Source: Saccharopolyspora shandongensis
GTDB lineage: Bacteria; Actinomycetota; Actinomycetes; Mycobacteriales; Pseudonocardiaceae
Direction: 5' to 3'
Length of the DNA: 64,000 nucleotides
Assembly (NCBI RefSeq): GCF_900106995.1
Contig: NZ_FNOK01000011.1
Span: forward strand, 62,001-126,000
Shown here one piece after another: positions 34,262 through 42,955 of the stretch. Each line of letters starts with the position of its first letter. Positions within the stretch are counted from its first letter, which is position 1. Under the pieces are notes generated by a model that saw only the letters and a list, made by a program, of their open reading frames with translations, was not told the DNA's origin and made no database searches. Position numbers and translations under genes: made by a program.

Positions 34262-35701
34262 GTGGCGACCGGTACCACGGTGTTCAGCCGCGTGACGGTG
34301 GTGGCGCCTACAACTCGCATCGACCTGGCGCTTCCCGCAGACGTAGCGGTGGCCGACCTGTTGCCGATGGTGCTGGACATGGCCCGCGGGATCACCTCGG
34401 ACGGCGGTTCGCGGCACGGCGGCTGGTGCCTGGCCAAGCTCGGGGAGAGCCAGCCCCTCGACCCGAGCCAGACGCTGTCCTCGCAGGGAATCGTCGACGG
34501 CGACATGTTGCAGCTGCGGCGCCGTTCGGACGACCCGCCGCCGCCGTTGTACGACGACGTCGTCGACGCGCTCGCGGAAGCGGAACCGGGTAGTTACCGG
34601 CCGTGGACCAAGGAAACCGCGGCCAAGATCGGGCACGCGGCCGGCGCGCTGGCGCTCATCGGCGCGGCCGCCGCATTGGGACTCGCGGGCCCGGCCGGGC
34701 TGCTGCACCCCACCATGGAAGGCACCGCGCCGATCGTCTACCAGATCGTGGCCGCCGTGACGGCGGTCGTGGTGGCGATCTTCGCGACCGGCGTCGGCTC
34801 GATCGTGACCCGCGCCTACGCAGCCCCCACGACCGGCACGGTGATCGCCGCCGCCGGCGGTCTGCCGATGGCCTTCGTCACCGGCTTCAACATCGTGCCG
34901 GGCAACGCGCTCGAACCGCGGTTGCTGCTGGCCTGCGCGCTGACGCTGATCTTCGCGGCGGTGTCGATCATGGTGATCGGCGCGGGCATCGTCACCTTCA
35001 TCGCGGCCGCCACGGCGGCGGCGTTCGGCACCATCGCCTTCCTCATCGCGACCCTGGTGGACGCCGCCACCACCGCGGGCATCGCCGCGGGCGCCGCGGC
35101 CGTCGGCCTGGCGGGCATCTCACTGCTGCCGCGCATCACCATCCAGCTCGCGAAGCTGCCGCTGCCGCACGTGCCGGGAAGCGCCGAGGACCTCAAGGAA
35201 GACACCGGGTTCCCGGACTACCGGATGATCGAGCGGCAGACCGGCCTGGCGCACCAGTACATGACCGGCCTGATCATCGGCTGCGGCGTGGTCGCCGCGC
35301 TCGGCTCGATCCTCGCGGCAGCGGCCAGCATCTGGGGCGCGGTGTTCGCCATCGTCGTCTCGGCGGTCCTGCTGCTGCGCGGCCGCAACTACGCCAACGG
35401 CAGCCAGGCGATCGCGCTGCTGCTGAGCGGCTTGCTCTCGTCGCTTGGCGTCACCATCGGACTGCTCGTGCAGGTCGCGCAGTGGCCGCTGGCCGTCGCG
35501 TGGGTGTTCCCGCCGCTGCTGCTACTCGGCATCCTGTCGATCGTCTTCGGCGTGGTGTTCCCGAACCGCCGGTTCTCGCCGGTGCAGCGCCGCATGGTGG
35601 ACATCCTGGAAGCCGTCCTGATCGCACTGGTGCTGCCGCTGGCACTGGCCGCCATGGACCTCTACATGATGATCCGCGACCTCAACCTGAACTTCTTCTG
35701 A
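34262..35701 (+). CDS. eccD: Type VII secretion membrane protein EccD
   Basis: A 479-residue membrane component. An N-terminal ubiquitin-like domain (residues about 8-90: FSRVTVVAPTTRIDLALPADV, QTLSSQGIVDGDMLQLRRR) precedes eleven or so hydrophobic helices, beginning about residue 125 (IGHAAGALALIGAAAALGL). GTG at 34262 follows AGGGGGCCCAA. Eleven bases separate it from mycP, so the two are co-transcribed. Divergent from eccC. Confidence 0.93.
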   Translation: MATGTTVFSRVTVVAPTTRIDLALPADVAVADLLPMVLDMARGITSDGGSRHGGWCLAKLGESQPLDPSQTLSSQGIVDGDMLQLRRRSDDPPPPLYDDVVDALAEAEPGSYRPWTKETAAKIGHAAGALALIGAAAALGLAGPAGLLHPTMEGTAPIVYQIVAAVTAVVVAIFATGVGSIVTRAYAAPTTGTVIAAAGGLPMAFVTGFNIVPGNALEPRLLLACALTLIFAAVSIMVIGAGIVTFIAAATAAAFGTIAFLIATLVDAATTAGIAAGAAAVGLAGISLLPRITIQLAKLPLPHVPGSAEDLKEDTGFPDYRMIERQTGLAHQYMTGLIIGCGVVAALGSILAAAASIWGAVFAIVVSAVLLLRGRNYANGSQAIALLLSGLLSSLGVTIGLLVQVAQWPLAVAWVFPPLLLLGILSIVFGVVFPNRRFSPVQRRMVDILEAVLIALVLPLALAAMDLYMMIRDLNLNFF

Positions 35702-35712
35702 GGGGCAGCGTG

Positions 35713-37125
35713 ATGCGCTCTAGGACCTTCCGCTCCCGCGGCGGGCTGCGCGGATTCGCGCTGGTCGCCGCGGCGGGCACGCTCGCGCTGGGCGGTCCGA
35801 CGGCACCTGCGGTCGCGCAGACCGTCGGCCCGCCGCTGCTGGATCCGTCCAAAGTGGCCACTGGCGGCCTGACGCCCCTGAACTACAAGCAGAAGCAGGG
35901 CTGCATGCGGGGCAACCCCGGCAACTCCTTGATCGAGGAGAAGCCGTGGAGCCAGCTGGTGCTCGGCTTCGAGCGGGCCCACGAAGAAGGCCTGCGCGGC
36001 ACCGGGCAGACGGTGGCCGTCATCGACACCGGCGTGAACGCCTCGCACCCGCGTCTGCGGGGCAAGGTCATCAACGGTGGGAGCAGCGTTCCGGACGGCG
36101 GCGCGGACAGGGACTGCGACGGGCACGGCACGATCGTGGCCGGCATCATCGCGGCGAGCTCGGATCCCACCGGTCAGTCCGGCTACGTCGGGGTCGCGCC
36201 GGACGCCGAGATCCTGTCCCTCCGGCAGTCCTCCAAGCTGTGGATCAACGAGGCCACCAACGCCACGATCGGCGACACCGAGACGATGTCGAGGGCGATC
36301 AACAACGCGGTGGACCGCAACGTGAGCGTCATCAACATCTCGCAGTCGTCCTGCCAGTCGATCGCGCAGGCCAGAAACTATTACGACAGCGGCAACCAGA
36401 TGTTGCACAACGCGGTCAAGCGCGCATACGAACACCAAGTCGTGGTCGTCGTGGCGGCCGGAAACGTCGGCGAAGCCTGCCAGAAGAACGCGTCCGGCAG
36501 CCCGACGACCGCGGTGCTGCCGGCCTGGTTCGACGAGTACGTGCTCACCGTCGCCTCGGTGAACCAGCAGGGTGCTCCGTCGGAGTTCACCGTGCCGGGC
36601 CCGTGGGTGGACGTGGCCGCGCCGGGCGAGAACCTGATCACGCTCGACCCCGGCGTCGGCGGCGAAGGACTGGCCAGCCAGATCGCCACGGGTGAGAACG
36701 GCCAGGCGGGCCCGATCCAGGGCACCAGCTTCGCCGCGCCGTACGTGTCCGGCCTGGCGGTGCTGATCAAGGAGAAGTACGAACGCGAGAACCGGCCGCT
36801 GACCGCCGGGCAGATCATGGACCGGATCAAGGAGACGGCGCTGCACCCGGGCGGCATCAACGGACGCAACGACATCGTCGGCTACGGCATGGTCGACCCG
36901 GCCGCGGCGCTGGCGGACGTGGTGCCCGGCGAGTGGGGCAAGCAGGCGCCGCCGCCGAAGCCGACGAAACTGGACGCGGACGTCATCCCGCAGAAGGACT
37001 TCCCGGCCCTGATCATCGCCCTGGGCGGTGCTGGAGCGGGAGTCGCGGGAATCATCTTCACGGCGTTCCTGATCAACGCGGTGCGAAGCGTCCGGGCGAG
37101 AGCCCGGGAGAACAGCGGCCGCTGA
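35713..37125 (+). CDS. mycP: Type VII secretion mycosin protease MycP
   Basis: A subtilisin-like protease of 470 residues anchored in the membrane. Signal peptide about 1-36 (ALVAAAGTLALGGPTAPAVA). Catalytic residues: Asp in AVIDTGVN (about 105), His in DGHGT (about 138), Ser in GTSFAAPYVSG (about 339); the oxyanion Asn is in VVAAGN. The C-terminal transmembrane helix is about 433-455. ATG at 35713 has AGGGG 7 bases upstream; GTG at 35710 is an alternative. It stabilises the ESX complex and processes some substrates in mycobacteria. Confidence 0.95.
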   Translation: MRSRTFRSRGGLRGFALVAAAGTLALGGPTAPAVAQTVGPPLLDPSKVATGGLTPLNYKQKQGCMRGNPGNSLIEEKPWSQLVLGFERAHEEGLRGTGQTVAVIDTGVNASHPRLRGKVINGGSSVPDGGADRDCDGHGTIVAGIIAASSDPTGQSGYVGVAPDAEILSLRQSSKLWINEATNATIGDTETMSRAINNAVDRNVSVINISQSSCQSIAQARNYYDSGNQMLHNAVKRAYEHQVVVVVAAGNVGEACQKNASGSPTTAVLPAWFDEYVLTVASVNQQGAPSEFTVPGPWVDVAAPGENLITLDPGVGGEGLASQIATGENGQAGPIQGTSFAAPYVSGLAVLIKEKYERENRPLTAGQIMDRIKETALHPGGINGRNDIVGYGMVDPAAALADVVPGEWGKQAPPPKPTKLDADVIPQKDFPALIIALGGAGAGVAGIIFTAFLINAVRSVRARARENSGR

Positions 37126-37136
37126 GCAGCACGATG

Positions 37137-37173
37137 AAACGGCCCGGTGTCCGCTTAGGATGCCGGGCCGTTT
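37137..37173 (+). terminator. Intrinsic terminator of eccD-mycP
   Basis: Arms AAACGGCCCGG and CCGGGCCGTTT flank a 15-base loop, beginning 11 bases after the mycP stop. The stem ends in TTT, a short U-tract. Confidence 0.75.
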
Positions 37174-37214
37174 CCGCAAGTGCACTGCATCACACTTCCC
37201 GGAGCACCAGCAGC

Positions 37215-37236
37215 GGAACGAAGCCGTTCCTATACT
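37215..37236 (+). promoter_or_regulatory. Candidate promoter with adjoining inverted repeat
   Basis: TATACT at 37231-37236 is a good -10. Immediately upstream GGAACG AAGC CGTTCC is a perfect dyad in the -35 to -10 gap, which suggests an operator; the GGAAC could alternatively be an ECF-type -35. It precedes the secreted SH3-like gene by about 60 bases. Confidence 0.4.
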
Positions 37237-37296
37237 CAATGCAGCTCGAAAGTCGAGCCAGCAAGGATGGTCTTTACTTTATCTTTGGGGATATAC

Positions 37297-37626
37297 ATGC
37301 GAGTTTTAAAGAGTCTTGGGTACGCAGTAGTCGTATCAACGTTGCTGGTGACAGGCGCGGGCCAAGTTGGCGCATACGAAGCATCTGCCGACCCTCGTGG
37401 CGGCGACTACATCGGTACTGGCATAAACATCCGCTCAGCGCCTGACCCAAACGTCAACAACATCGTCGGTCAGGGCAACCAGCGGGACGCCTTGATCGTA
37501 GAGTGCCAAGCCGGTGGTGCGGACGGACAGATCTGGGCTCTTCACACAAACTCACGAACCCACGTGCGGGGCTGGAGCCAGAAGCAGTTCATCAATGCGC
37601 CGTGGTACTGGGTGTCCTGGTGCTGA
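37297..37626 (+). CDS. Small secreted SH3-like protein
   Basis: A 109-residue protein: signal peptide (residues 1-26, VLKSLGYAVVVSTLLVTGAG), then an SH3b-like module with GTGINIRSAPDPNVNNIVGQG, a Cys in VECQAGG, WALHTNSRTHVRGWSQKQF and a second Cys at the very end (WVSWC), so a disulfide is likely. Base composition is clearly AT-richer than the neighbours. ATG at 37297 follows GGGGATATAC. It sits alone between mycP and the substrate genes with its own terminator. Possibly acquired; no ESX role is evident. Confidence 0.7.
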   Translation: MRVLKSLGYAVVVSTLLVTGAGQVGAYEASADPRGGDYIGTGINIRSAPDPNVNNIVGQGNQRDALIVECQAGGADGQIWALHTNSRTHVRGWSQKQFINAPWYWVSWC

Positions 37627-37642
37627 GTTCCCTATGAAAGCT

Positions 37643-37680
37643 GCCCTGGCGATCGTCCACTTTTTACGACGCCAGGGCTT
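37643..37680 (+). terminator. Terminator after the SH3-like gene
   Basis: GCCCTGGCG and CGCCAGGGC pair around an AT-rich loop, followed by TTT. It starts 17 bases past the stop at 37626. Confidence 0.65.
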
Positions 37681-37767
37681 TACTCATCTCATCATCGCGG
37701 CCTGCGAAACCGGCCTGATCCCGCGCTGAAGCCGCACGGAGCTCGGAAGCGCACCACGTGAGGGCTA

Positions 37768-37793
37768 GGTGGCGATTTCGCGAAATCGCCACC
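37768..37793. repeat. Perfect 26-nt palindrome
   Basis: GGTGGCGATTTCG followed directly by its reverse complement, with no loop. It lies between convergent gene ends (37626 on plus, 37851 on minus). One more example of the gene-end palindromes of this window. Confidence 0.8.
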
Positions 37794-37850
37794 CCGTCAG
37801 GCTCCGAGCGCCTCAGGATGAGCCGGGCGGAGCCGTTCTAAAACGACCTC

Positions 37851-39284
37851 TTAGCCCCGACGCTTTGGCGGCGGTGCGTCGCCCACCGATGCCGTGCCGG
37901 TCCTCGGCTTCGGTGGCGGAGCATCGCCGACCGATGCCGTACCGGTCTTGGGCTTTGGCGGCGGCGCATCTCCCACAGAAGCCGTACCGGTCGTGGGCTT
38001 CGGCGGCGGCGCATCTCCCACCGACGCCGTCCTGGACTTCGGCGGCGGCGCATCTCCCACCGACGCCGTGCTCTTCTTCGGCTTCGGTGGTGGGGTGTCG
38101 CCGACCGATGCCGTGGCCGGTTTCGGGGCTTCGGGCTGCTTGGGGTGCAGGGCGTCCGCGATCGACGGGCGCGGCGTCGTCGGCTCGATGATCGTCGGGA
38201 CGCCCAGTCTCGGCCTCGATTGCGGCGTCGTCGGCTTGGCCGGTTCCGGCTTGTCCCGCTGGGTTTCGCCGAACACCGGCGGGGCCGCGTCCGGCGGCGT
38301 GCCGAACAGCTCCTCCGGCTTGCTCTTCAGCCGGGACTGGTTCTTGCGCTCCTGGCCACCGCCTTGGCCGCCGGCCATGCCGCCCATCATGCCCATCGGC
38401 ATCATGCCGCCGTACATGCCACCGGCCGCGGCGCCACCCGCCACGGCCGCGCCACCCGCGGCGGCACCGGCTGCGGCAGCGGCCGCAGGCGGAATCACCG
38501 ATGGCTCCCCGGCCCGCGTGGTGTCGCCCGGGGTGAGCTCCTGATCAGGACCACCGGCCGCCGCGGTACCCGAAGCGCCCGCTGCGCCACCGCCGCCAGC
38601 ACCACCAGCCGCACCGCCGCCGTCAACACCGGCCGCAGCTGGTTCGGCCGCGGCGGGATCGGCGGGCGCCGGAGCGGCCGGGGCGTTGAAATCCCATGCC
38701 TCGGCGGGCATCCGGTGTTCGAGCTTGGCCGGACCCGTCGAGCCGCCCGCCGCCACGTCGTCGCAGAACCGGGCGAACGCGCGATAGGTGTCCGAAATGG
38801 ACTCCGCCAGTTCCTGCGCGGGCTGTGCCAGCTCCGCGAGGTGCTTGCGCGCCCGCTTGTGGCCTTCGTCCGGCTCCAGCAGCGCGCCGGACACCGAATC
38901 CGCCGCCTCTGCGACCAGTGCGCCCAGGTCCTCGAACTGCGACTGCAGGGCTTCCACCGTGTGGTCCAGCACATCCGCCAGCGCGCGCATCGTGTCGACC
39001 ACGTCGTGGCTCGCGACGCCGACCTCGTGGATGTGCGCGAGGAACGCGTCGGCATCCTTGCCCTGCCAGGCCGAATCGATCCCGCCGAGCTTGCCCTGCA
39101 CGCCTTCCGCGGCGTGCTCGATGCTTTCCGCGCCCTTGCGCCAGACCCGCGCGGCTGCGAGCAGTTCCTCGTGGCGGCCGACCAGTTCGGCGAGGTCGGC
39201 GGGGATCGAGTTCGCGAAGTCCAACTCGTCGGCGACGCGGGACAGGTAGTCGAGGTGCTCGGCCACCTCGTGGCTCTTGGCCAT
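37851..39284 (-). CDS. Large EspB/WXG-like type VII secretion substrate-like protein (477 aa)
   Basis: The N-terminal helical domain (about residues 1-180) carries a WXG-type turn, IDSAWQGKDADAFLAHIHE. An Ala/Gly/Pro region follows (about 185-275), then the Gly/Met block MMPMGMMGGMAGGQGGG - QERKNQSRLKSKPEELFG (about 280-320), also seen in the 926-residue protein. The last 87 residues are a TASVGDAPPPKP repeat tail. ATG at 39284 follows GGAGGCGTGATC. It comes 2 bases after the EspC-like gene, so the two form one unit. Inferred ESX substrate. Confidence 0.7.
   Translation of the reverse strand: MAKSHEVAEHLDYLSRVADELDFANSIPADLAELVGRHEELLAAARVWRKGAESIEHAAEGVQGKLGGIDSAWQGKDADAFLAHIHEVGVASHDVVDTMRALADVLDHTVEALQSQFEDLGALVAEAADSVSGALLEPDEGHKRARKHLAELAQPAQELAESISDTYRAFARFCDDVAAGGSTGPAKLEHRMPAEAWDFNAPAAPAPADPAAAEPAAAGVDGGGAAGGAGGGGAAGASGTAAAGGPDQELTPGDTTRAGEPSVIPPAAAAAAGAAAGGAAVAGGAAAGGMYGGMMPMGMMGGMAGGQGGGQERKNQSRLKSKPEELFGTPPDAAPPVFGETQRDKPEPAKPTTPQSRPRLGVPTIIEPTTPRPSIADALHPKQPEAPKPATASVGDTPPPKPKKSTASVGDAPPPKSRTASVGDAPPPKPTTGTASVGDAPPPKPKTGTASVGDAPPPKPRTGTASVGDAPPPKRRG
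37854..38114 (-). repeat. Six in-frame repeats coding TASVGDAPPPKP
   Basis: Units of 13 to 15 residues: TASVGDTPPPKPKKS, TASVGDAPPPKSR, then TASVGDAPPPKP followed by TTG, KTG or RTG, and a final TASVGDAPPPKRRG. A basic, Pro-rich low-complexity tail at the extreme C-terminus. Confidence 0.9.
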
Positions 39285-39286
39285 GA

Positions 39287-39598
39287 TCACGCCTCCTGCT
39301 TCCGGAACTCGACGGCGCTGTCGTCGTCGCCACCGCTGTGGAAGTCCACGACCTCGCCCAGCTCGTCGCCGGCCCGGGTCAGCGTCTCCCCTGCTCGGCG
39401 GCCCTGATCCAGCAACAGGTCGCAAAGCCGTTGGTACGCCTCGGCAGCGCCCGCCTCGCGGCCGAGCGCGCCGAAGGCCTCCGGCGCCAGTTCCGCGGCC
39501 GCCATGGCCGGCTGCGCGGCCTCGATCTCCTCGCCGGCGGCGCGCACCTCGCGCGCGCAGGTCGCCAGCCATTCGACGTCGATCCGGATCCCCGACAT
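39287..39598 (-). CDS. EspC-like type VII secretion target (DUF2580-like)
   Basis: A 103-residue helical protein: IDVEWLATCAREVRAAGEEI in the first helix, then a proline-containing turn (ELAPEAFG) and LCDLLLDQGRRAGETLTRAGDELG in the second. The EspC/DUF2580 look (LxxxAxxVRAAG near the N-terminus) is clear. It is coupled to the 477-residue gene just downstream, as the other EspC-like protein is to the 926-residue gene. ATG at 39598. Confidence 0.75.
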   Translation of the reverse strand: MSGIRIDVEWLATCAREVRAAGEEIEAAQPAMAAAELAPEAFGALGREAGAAEAYQRLCDLLLDQGRRAGETLTRAGDELGEVVDFHSGGDDDSAVEFRKQEA

Positions 39599-39754
39599 CC
39601 GGCACCTCCCACGTTGGTCGCTCTCGAGCGTTCGTCTTTCAAGCGGCGCAGCCTCCGCAACCGGCGCCGCCGCTGGTTCTCAGCCTCCTGGTCCCGCAGT
39701 CCAGGCGGCTGAGATTCCGCTACCGGCACCGAGTTCGGAGACCGCTGCTAAAAC

Positions 39755-39791
39755 GATCCGCCCGCAGCTCACCGTGGGCTGCGGGCGGATC
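39755..39791 (-). terminator. Intrinsic terminator of eccB
   Basis: Perfect 14-nt arms GATCCGCCCGCAGC and GCTGCGGGCGGATC with a 9-base loop; on the minus strand GTTTTAG follows. It lies about 80 bases past the eccB stop. Confidence 0.8.
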
Positions 39792-39868
39792 GCTTGTTCC
39801 TCGGACGTTCGAGCCGACCAGTTCGGTTCCAGGTTCGCGGGTGGTTCTGCACGACCACCCGCGAACCA

Positions 39869-41458
39869 TCAGCCACCTGGCTGGGCGCCTCCAGCTTGCT
39901 GCTGTTGCTGCGGGTTCTGCGGCGGACGGTTCACCCCGCCCGGCCCCACCGGGACCGAGTCGTAGGTCAGGCTCGCGTTCGCCGGGTCGAGGAAGTCGCC
40001 CTTCGGCAGCACCCGCATCAGCCAGGACGGCCCAGCCTTGATGTCCCCGGCGCCACCGATCACGCCGAGTCCCTGCGCGGTCGCGACGTCCTTGATGCCG
40101 AACTGCACGCCCTGGTCGGAGACCAGGAAGATCGGGCCGCTGTCCGCGCCCGCCTCGTTCGAGGCACTACGCACCACGGCCGCCTTGCCCGGCGGGAGGT
40201 AGAAGTAGTCCACGTTCTGGTCGGCGCCGTCATACTGGGCCAGCTTGACGCCCTTCGCCGTCGGCGAGCCCTTGTGCAGGGTCACCGTGATGTTCTGGTC
40301 ACCGTTGACGTTCTTCCAGCTCAGGCACGAGGTGTCGGACTGCTGGAAGGTGACCGGGGTCGGCACCGCGGTCGGGAAGCCCGACAGGTTGAGCTGTTCG
40401 GAGGTGTCCGCCATCGGGGCGTCGGTGACCGCACCGGTCGCGTTCGGGACGTCCTGGCTGTTGGTCTTCGACGCGTGCAGCACGGCCGCCGCGCCCTCGC
40501 TGATCTCCTGCTTCCCGCTCGGCAGCAGCAGGAAGAACTGGTCCGGCTGGCCGGGCACGGTGCGCTTGACCACGTCACCGGCCTGGTAGCGGGCCATGTA
40601 GGTCAGCTGCGTGCCCTCGCTGGGCACGGTGGGCACCTGCAGCGCGGGCACCTCCGGGATCGCGTTCAGCATGTTCGTGCTGATCGTCCGCGGGGTGGCG
40701 CCCCGCAGCCGGAAGATGTCCATGACGGTGGTCTCCGTCTCGTCGATCTTCGACTTGACCGCGTGGGTGTGCGCGCGACCCGGCAGGTCCTTCACGCGGT
40801 AGACGAGGTATTCCTGGCCGGACGTCTGGTCCTTGACGTACAGCGACTGGTTCGGCGCGATCTCCGTCCCGTGGTTGCCGTCACCGCCGATGACCGTCGT
40901 CTCCACCTTCGCCGACGCCTCGACGCGGGCGCTGCTGAGGGTGTCGCGGACCTGGCCGACATCGCAGATCGCCCAGGACGCCTCGGCGACGTTCTTCGCG
41001 TCCGGCAGGTAGGTCGGGGCGTTGACCATGCCGGTCAGCGCGCCGCGCGGGAAGTCCGCCAGCGCGGCCTGCTTCACCGTCGTGGTCGGCACCGGGCCGC
41101 CGCCCTGGCCGCCACCCTGGGCCATGACCAGCAGCTTCGCCGATGCCATGTTCATCATCGGAATCAACCGCTTCTGGGCCTGCTGGTCGGAAGTGACGAC
41201 GAAAACGCTGCCGCTTTCCTTCGCGATGATGATCGACCCCGGTTCCGGCACCGAACCCTTGCCGCCGAAAAGACCCCAAACCAGGAAACCGATCATGCCG
41301 ACCGCGGCTAGCACCGCGCCGGCGATCGTGGCCCGCTTGTGCGAGCCCATCGGATCGTGGATCATCACCGCGTCTTTGCGCACCAGCGCCGACTCCATGC
41401 GGCGCAGCACGAACCGATACGCCTGAACCTGTGACTTCGTTGTGGGTGTTGATGCCAT
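39869..41458 (-). CDS. eccB: Type VII secretion protein EccB
   Basis: A core ESX component of 529 residues: N-terminal cytosolic part starting MASTPTTKSQVQAYRFVLRR (the typical EccB beginning), one transmembrane helix (about 43-63, IAGAVLAAVGMIGFLVWGLF), then a large periplasmic domain of beta repeats. Two conserved cysteines (in WAICDVG and TSCLSWK) probably form the known disulfide. The C-terminus is Gln/Pro/Gly-rich. It is divergent from eccE, with 174 bases between. Confidence 0.95.
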   Translation of the reverse strand: MASTPTTKSQVQAYRFVLRRMESALVRKDAVMIHDPMGSHKRATIAGAVLAAVGMIGFLVWGLFGGKGSVPEPGSIIIAKESGSVFVVTSDQQAQKRLIPMMNMASAKLLVMAQGGGQGGGPVPTTTVKQAALADFPRGALTGMVNAPTYLPDAKNVAEASWAICDVGQVRDTLSSARVEASAKVETTVIGGDGNHGTEIAPNQSLYVKDQTSGQEYLVYRVKDLPGRAHTHAVKSKIDETETTVMDIFRLRGATPRTISTNMLNAIPEVPALQVPTVPSEGTQLTYMARYQAGDVVKRTVPGQPDQFFLLLPSGKQEISEGAAAVLHASKTNSQDVPNATGAVTDAPMADTSEQLNLSGFPTAVPTPVTFQQSDTSCLSWKNVNGDQNITVTLHKGSPTAKGVKLAQYDGADQNVDYFYLPPGKAAVVRSASNEAGADSGPIFLVSDQGVQFGIKDVATAQGLGVIGGAGDIKAGPSWLMRVLPKGDFLDPANASLTYDSVPVGPGGVNRPPQNPQQQQQAGGAQPGG

Positions 41459-41632
41459 TCTTCGCCTACAGCTCTCCCGTCCGAGGTACGGTTTTGCAGG
41501 ATAGTCGCAGAGAGATACCGAATGGGTGCGGTTCGACCGAGTCCGTCAGTATTCTCGTCAGGCGGCTGACTCCAGAACGCGTCCCAGCGCGCCGTGCGCC
41601 GCACCAACCTGCGAGGGGGAGAGACCGAACGG

Positions 41633-42955
41633 ATGTCCGTGACCACACAACATCCGGCCCAGCCGACTGCTCCCGGGCCCGCCAATCCGCCCCGCGCTCG
41701 AATTCGCGCGCGCCGTCGGCGGATCAACGGCGTGACGCTCGGCGGCATTCCGGCGGCCAACATCGTGCTCATCGAGGTGGGCCTCGCCATCGGGCTCATT
41801 CTGGCGATCATCGGCGCGAAGCTGAACCTGGTGCAGGTGCTGCTGCCGGTCGGTGCCGGGATCGCGCTGCTGTCGATCATCATCGCGCTGCTGCGGCGGC
41901 GCGGCCGTTGGTTCACGCAGTGGTTCGGGCTGGTGCTCGAATACCGCAGTCGCAACCACACCCGCGTTTCCCAGCCGGCCAGCGTCGACGCGATGGAGCC
42001 TGCTGAGGACAAGGACGGCGACGGCATCATCGGCCCGGACGAGAACCACCGGGTCGCGCTGCTGCGGCTGGTCGTCGAAGACCTGGTGATCGCCCGCGCC
42101 CAGGACCACGACCGCAACCCGGTCGGAATGTCCTGGCACAAGGGCAAGTGGACCGCGGTGCTGATGGCCGAGCCGTCGCCGTCGTTGCTGAATCCCATCG
42201 AGGACACGCCGAACCTGCCGCTGGGCGTGCTGACGCCGTGCCTGGAGGACCGCGGCGTGGTGCTCGACGCGATCCAGGTCATCTGGCACTGCTACCCGGG
42301 AAGCGCGGCGCTGCCGTCGAATTCCCCGGCGCTGAACTCCTATCTCGAGGTCCAGGGCCGGCTGCCCGCGGCGGCGCGGCGCACCACCTGGATCGCGGTG
42401 CGGCTGGACCCGCAGCGCTGCGCCAAGGCGATCGGCGAGCGCGGAGGCGGCATCCTCGGTGCGCAGCGGGCGCTCATCGGCGCGCTGTCGCGAGTGCGCA
42501 ACGCGCTGGAGCGCAGCGGCGTGCCGACCCGCCCGCTGGACCCGGACGAGCTGCTGCAGGCCGGGATTTCCTCGGCAGAGCTGCACAACGTGCTCGGTTC
42601 GCAGCGGCCCGTGGGCCTCAAGGAGCGGTGGGACGGCGTGACCGCGGGTGGCGTCGGCCACTCCAGCTACGCCATCACCAGCTGGCCGAACCAGATGAAC
42701 GACAGCCTCAACGTGCTCACCGGGATTCGTGCGCTGTCCAGCAGCATCGCGCTGTCCATCTCGCCGGTCGGCGAGCAAGGCGAGGTCGGGCTGCGCGGCC
42801 TGGTCCGGGTCAGCGCCCGCACGCCCGCCGAACTCGACACCGCCGACGAGCGGCTGAAGGCGATCAGCAACCGCATCGGCCTGACCCTGACCCCGCTGCG
42901 CGGCTCGCAACTGGCCGGCTACGCGGCGACGCTGCCGCTCGGAGGTGCGGCATGA
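41633..42955 (+). CDS. eccE: Type VII secretion protein EccE
   Basis: A 440-residue membrane component at the periphery of the ESX complex. Two transmembrane helices at the N-terminus (about 38-85: NIVLIEVGLAIGLILAIIGA, VGAGIALLSIIIALLRRRG) are followed by the EccE domain (GKWTAVLMAEP, AARRTTWIAVRLDPQRC, GVGHSSYAITSWP). Its presence is notable because most mycobacterial ESX-4 loci lack EccE. ATG at 41633; the GGGGGAGA ribosome site is somewhat distant. Overlaps the next gene by ATGA. Confidence 0.88.
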   Translation: MSVTTQHPAQPTAPGPANPPRARIRARRRRINGVTLGGIPAANIVLIEVGLAIGLILAIIGAKLNLVQVLLPVGAGIALLSIIIALLRRRGRWFTQWFGLVLEYRSRNHTRVSQPASVDAMEPAEDKDGDGIIGPDENHRVALLRLVVEDLVIARAQDHDRNPVGMSWHKGKWTAVLMAEPSPSLLNPIEDTPNLPLGVLTPCLEDRGVVLDAIQVIWHCYPGSAALPSNSPALNSYLEVQGRLPAAARRTTWIAVRLDPQRCAKAIGERGGGILGAQRALIGALSRVRNALERSGVPTRPLDPDELLQAGISSAELHNVLGSQRPVGLKERWDGVTAGGVGHSSYAITSWPNQMNDSLNVLTGIRALSSSIALSISPVGEQGEVGLRGLVRVSARTPAELDTADERLKAISNRIGLTLTPLRGSQLAGYAATLPLGGAA

